A stretch of 17,898 nt of DNA from the NCBI GenBank assembly GCA_014859985.1, contig JACZKN010000181.1:1-17898 (forward strand), given 5' to 3'. The position numbers and the translations under genes are program-made. The notes beneath the pieces are model-generated. The model was not told where the DNA came from. It did not search any database and saw only the letters and a list, made by a program, of their open reading frames with translations. Position 1 is the first letter of the stretch. Every line of letters starts with the position of its first letter. This document shows positions 15,724 to 17,898 of the stretch, in pieces. The DNA is from Candidatus Krumholzibacteriia bacterium (GTDB taxonomy: Bacteria; Krumholzibacteriota; Krumholzibacteriia; LZORAL124-64-63).

Positions 15724-17898
15724 TCAGACCCGGAACAGGTACTGCAGCTTCAGGAAGTACTGCCTGTCCACCAGCCGCCAGCTTTCGTCGTCCGCCCCGC
15801 CGGGCGCGAGCAGACGGTAGTCCCGCGTCGACCCCACGTAGAAGATGGAGAACGGGTTCAGCTGGTACTGTACCAGCGGGTCGGCCTCCCACAGGCTGCG
15901 GAAGTCGTCGTACTGCAGGACCAGGCGCAACGACAGCTCGCGGGTCAGCTGCAGGCCCAGGCGCGAGCGCATCACCCAGCCGTCGAAGTACTCCTGGTCC
16001 GAGTCCAGGTGCCGGCTGCGGGACCACATGACGCTGGACTCCAGCAGCAGCCGGTCCAGGGGCTTGAGGTCGCACCAGAAGGAGTAGTCCTCCTGCCGGC
16101 CGATCTCGGCGGCGCCGTAGAAGACGCGGTGCCCGTAGTTGGCCGAGCCGCCCAGGGCCAGCAGGTCCGACGGCCGGGCGTTGGCGCAGATGTGCCACTG
16201 GTCGAGCCCCCGGTAGTCGCGTCCGGCGAAGCGCTCGGCGTCGGCCCTGTACTGGGCGTGCCAGCCGAGCTGGGCCACGCGCAGGCTCCCCTGGAGCCAG
16301 ACCTGGACGGCCTCGTCCTTGACGATGCCGTCGTAGTTCCAGGAGCGGCTCGCCTGCGCGCCCGGCGCCAGGAACTTCCACACCTCGCTGTCGTCGAAGC
16401 GGAAGACGTACTCGGTCGAGGCCGTGCCCTGGCGGTAGCTGTTGCGCACCTCGAAGCCGTTCTCGGCGCGGAAGGCGGGGCTGCGGTCCCAGTAGCGCGC
16501 GCTCAGGGACCAGTCGCGCCCGTTCCGCACGAAGCCGCCGTACAGGGCATGGCCGCCGAAGCTCTCGCCGTCGAAGGCGGCGGTGTGGCGGCCGTCGTCG
16601 AAGGTCAGGTCGCCGAGCCCCGGCGTCAGGGTCGTATCGTCGGGTTCGCTGGTGAAGCTGTGCAGGTACTGGGCCTCCAGCCGGGTCCGGCTGTCCAGGC
16701 GCAGGCGCCCGTCCAGGCCCACCAGCGAGCCGTTGCCGCCTCCGTCGTAGCGCCGGTCGGTGGCCACCAGGCCCAGGTGGGTCTGCGCGGCCAGCTCCCG
16801 CTTGACCCGCACCACGTTGCTCAGGCTCTTGCCGTTGCTGATGAAGGCGCTGCGCTCCTCGAAGGGCAGGATCAGGGGCGAGTGCATGTCGTAGGCCGAG
16901 AGCACGGCGAAGCTGGTGGCGCCGTTGCGCCCGGTCAGCTTGCCGGCTGCGGACGGGTCGTTGATGGAGCGGGTGTAGATCGCCTCGAACCAGGTGGCGA
17001 AAAGGTCGGCGCCCTCCTGGAAGAAGGGCCGCTTCTCCGGGTAGAAGAGGGCGAAGTTGGTGTTCACGTCGATCTGCGCCGCGTCCGACTCCACCTGGCT
17101 GAAGTCGGGGTTGAACGTAGCCTCGGCCACGGCGTTGCTGGAAAGGGCGTACTTGGCCGTGACCGAAGGCTCCCCCATGAGGTCGCCGTTCGCGAACCCG
17201 CGGTCGGCGTCGGCCCGTCCGCCCGCCTGGTTGGCGGTGAAGGCGGGGATCAGCTCGAGCCCCGCGGCGGGCTTCACGTCGCGGATCCCGGTCACGGTGC
17301 CCCACTGGCAGGGCCAGCAGGACTCGTCCCGGTCGTAGGCGGCCCAGGAGGCCTGGGTGCGCACGGCGCGGGGGTGGTTGCGCCAGAAGTCGACCCGCCA
17401 CACCTGCTCGGGACGGTCGGGGAAGCGCAGGCTGCGGAAGGGGATGGCGAACTCGGCGGTCCAGCCCTGGTCGTCGATGCGCGCGGCGGTGTGGTACACG
17501 AGGTCGAAGCGGATGTCCTCGCCGCCGGCGGCGGAGAAGAAGAGGTCGCCCTGGATGCCGTAGGGGTTGACGGCGATCTCGTAGCCCGTGGTGCCGTCGC
17601 CGAAGGTGTCCAGGCAGAGGAAGACCACGTCGTCCTGGAAGATGTTGTCCCGTTTGCAGAACGAGGCGCGGACCTGCGCCGGGTCGTCGTAGCAGCGGAA
17701 GGCCACGTAGACGTGCTCGTCGTCGTAGGTCATGAAGGCCTCGGTGCGGACCGGCGGCTGCACCTGGTCGCCGGGATTGTGCTCGGCGAAGTGGGTGGCC
17801 ACCGGCGCGCCGCGCCAGCCCGGGTCGTCCAGCACGCCGTCCAGGACGATGGCGCCGGGGGCGCGGTCGACCTCCAGGGTGGGCAGCCGGGTGGCCCG
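15724..17898 (-). CDS. CBM9-like plus outer-membrane beta-barrel protein (DUF5916-like), 5' end outside window
   Basis: The frame is open to the right edge, so the start and any signal peptide are missing. 724 residues are visible. Residues about 9-215 resemble a family 9 carbohydrate-binding-type domain, with IVLDGVLDDPGWRGA, then AFMTYDDEHVYVAFRCYDD, then DVVFLCLDTFGDGTTGYEIA and WTAEFAIPFRSLRF. Residues about 225-724 are strand-rich with alternating aromatic residues. They include NFALFYPEKRPFFQEGADLF, a motif of the DUF5916 family, and end KLQYLFRV like a barrel strand. I infer an outer-membrane protein, perhaps tied to polysaccharide or peptide handling. The family has no established reaction. 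The next gene downstream, the small barrel, has its own promoter candidate. Confidence 0.82.
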   Translation of the reverse strand, partial: RATRLPTLEVDRAPGAIVLDGVLDDPGWRGAPVATHFAEHNPGDQVQPPVRTEAFMTYDDEHVYVAFRCYDDPAQVRASFCKRDNIFQDDVVFLCLDTFGDGTTGYEIAVNPYGIQGDLFFSAAGGEDIRFDLVYHTAARIDDQGWTAEFAIPFRSLRFPDRPEQVWRVDFWRNHPRAVRTQASWAAYDRDESCWPCQWGTVTGIRDVKPAAGLELIPAFTANQAGGRADADRGFANGDLMGEPSVTAKYALSSNAVAEATFNPDFSQVESDAAQIDVNTNFALFYPEKRPFFQEGADLFATWFEAIYTRSINDPSAAGKLTGRNGATSFAVLSAYDMHSPLILPFEERSAFISNGKSLSNVVRVKRELAAQTHLGLVATDRRYDGGGNGSLVGLDGRLRLDSRTRLEAQYLHSFTSEPDDTTLTPGLGDLTFDDGRHTAAFDGESFGGHALYGGFVRNGRDWSLSARYWDRSPAFRAENGFEVRNSYRQGTASTEYVFRFDDSEVWKFLAPGAQASRSWNYDGIVKDEAVQVWLQGSLRVAQLGWHAQYRADAERFAGRDYRGLDQWHICANARPSDLLALGGSANYGHRVFYGAAEIGRQEDYSFWCDLKPLDRLLLESSVMWSRSRHLDSDQEYFDGWVMRSRLGLQLTRELSLRLVLQYDDFRSLWEADPLVQYQLNPFSIFYVGSTRDYRLLAPGGADDESWRLVDRQYFLKLQYLFRV

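Noticed and set aside
15587..17401. A 604-codon minus-strand frame inside the CBM9/DUF5916-like gene.
   Set aside because: Same strand, wrong frame. The product is Arg/Pro/Gly/Ala-rich and lacks any of the motifs seen in the true frame.

Overview
This is a high-GC bacterial window in which nearly all the DNA is coding. Three traits point to a lineage of the FCB-related group such as Eisenbacteria or Krumholzibacteria, at moderate confidence: a secreted protein with an FlgD-like/type IX-like C-terminal tail, a CBM9-plus-barrel (DUF5916-like) outer-membrane protein, and a kinase-TPR protein paired with a TIGR02999-type ECF sigma factor. No rRNA or other phylogenetic marker is visible, so this placement is inference.

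Layout. Positions 1-1200 are a scrapyard: a transposase C-terminus cut by the left edge (2-421), an unassigned coding-like stretch (495-788), and a decayed FG-GAP-type gene on the minus strand (778 to about 1180). Positions 1318-3960 (+) encode an 880-residue secreted multidomain protein with an Ig-like domain, a beta-propeller-like region, a malectin domain and an FlgD-like tail. It is followed by a 12-bp perfect hairpin. Positions 4071-7326 (+) hold a membrane Ser/Thr kinase with TPR repeats, overlapping by 8 nt an ECF sigma factor gene. Positions 14065-7401 (-) are a complete nine-gene N-type ATPase operon in the order beta, epsilon, AtpQ, AtpR, a, c, b, alpha, gamma. Positions 14309-14990 hold a fragment of an IS91-like transposase and a frameshifted alpha/beta-hydrolase relic. 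Positions 15047-15568 (-) encode a small outer-membrane beta-barrel with its own promoter candidate and intrinsic terminator. Positions 15724-17898 (-) are the 3' part of a CBM9/DUF5916-like gene that runs off the right edge.

The most notable system is the N-ATPase. It is a rotary ATPase class separate from the housekeeping F-ATPase, marked by beta-epsilon-first gene order, the small membrane proteins AtpQ and AtpR, and no separate delta gene. The c subunit has a glutamate in each transmembrane helix together with the Gln/Ser/Thr/Tyr set known from sodium-binding c-rings. The b subunit has a C-terminal extension resembling the C-terminal part of delta. Every junction is tight or overlapping except the 31-nt gap before the c gene, which has the strongest Shine-Dalgarno sequence in the operon. 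Transposase debris and decayed genes just upstream suggest that the operon arrived by horizontal transfer.

The large genes are intact, while both relics carry several frame breaks. This argues for real gene decay rather than a generally poor assembly.
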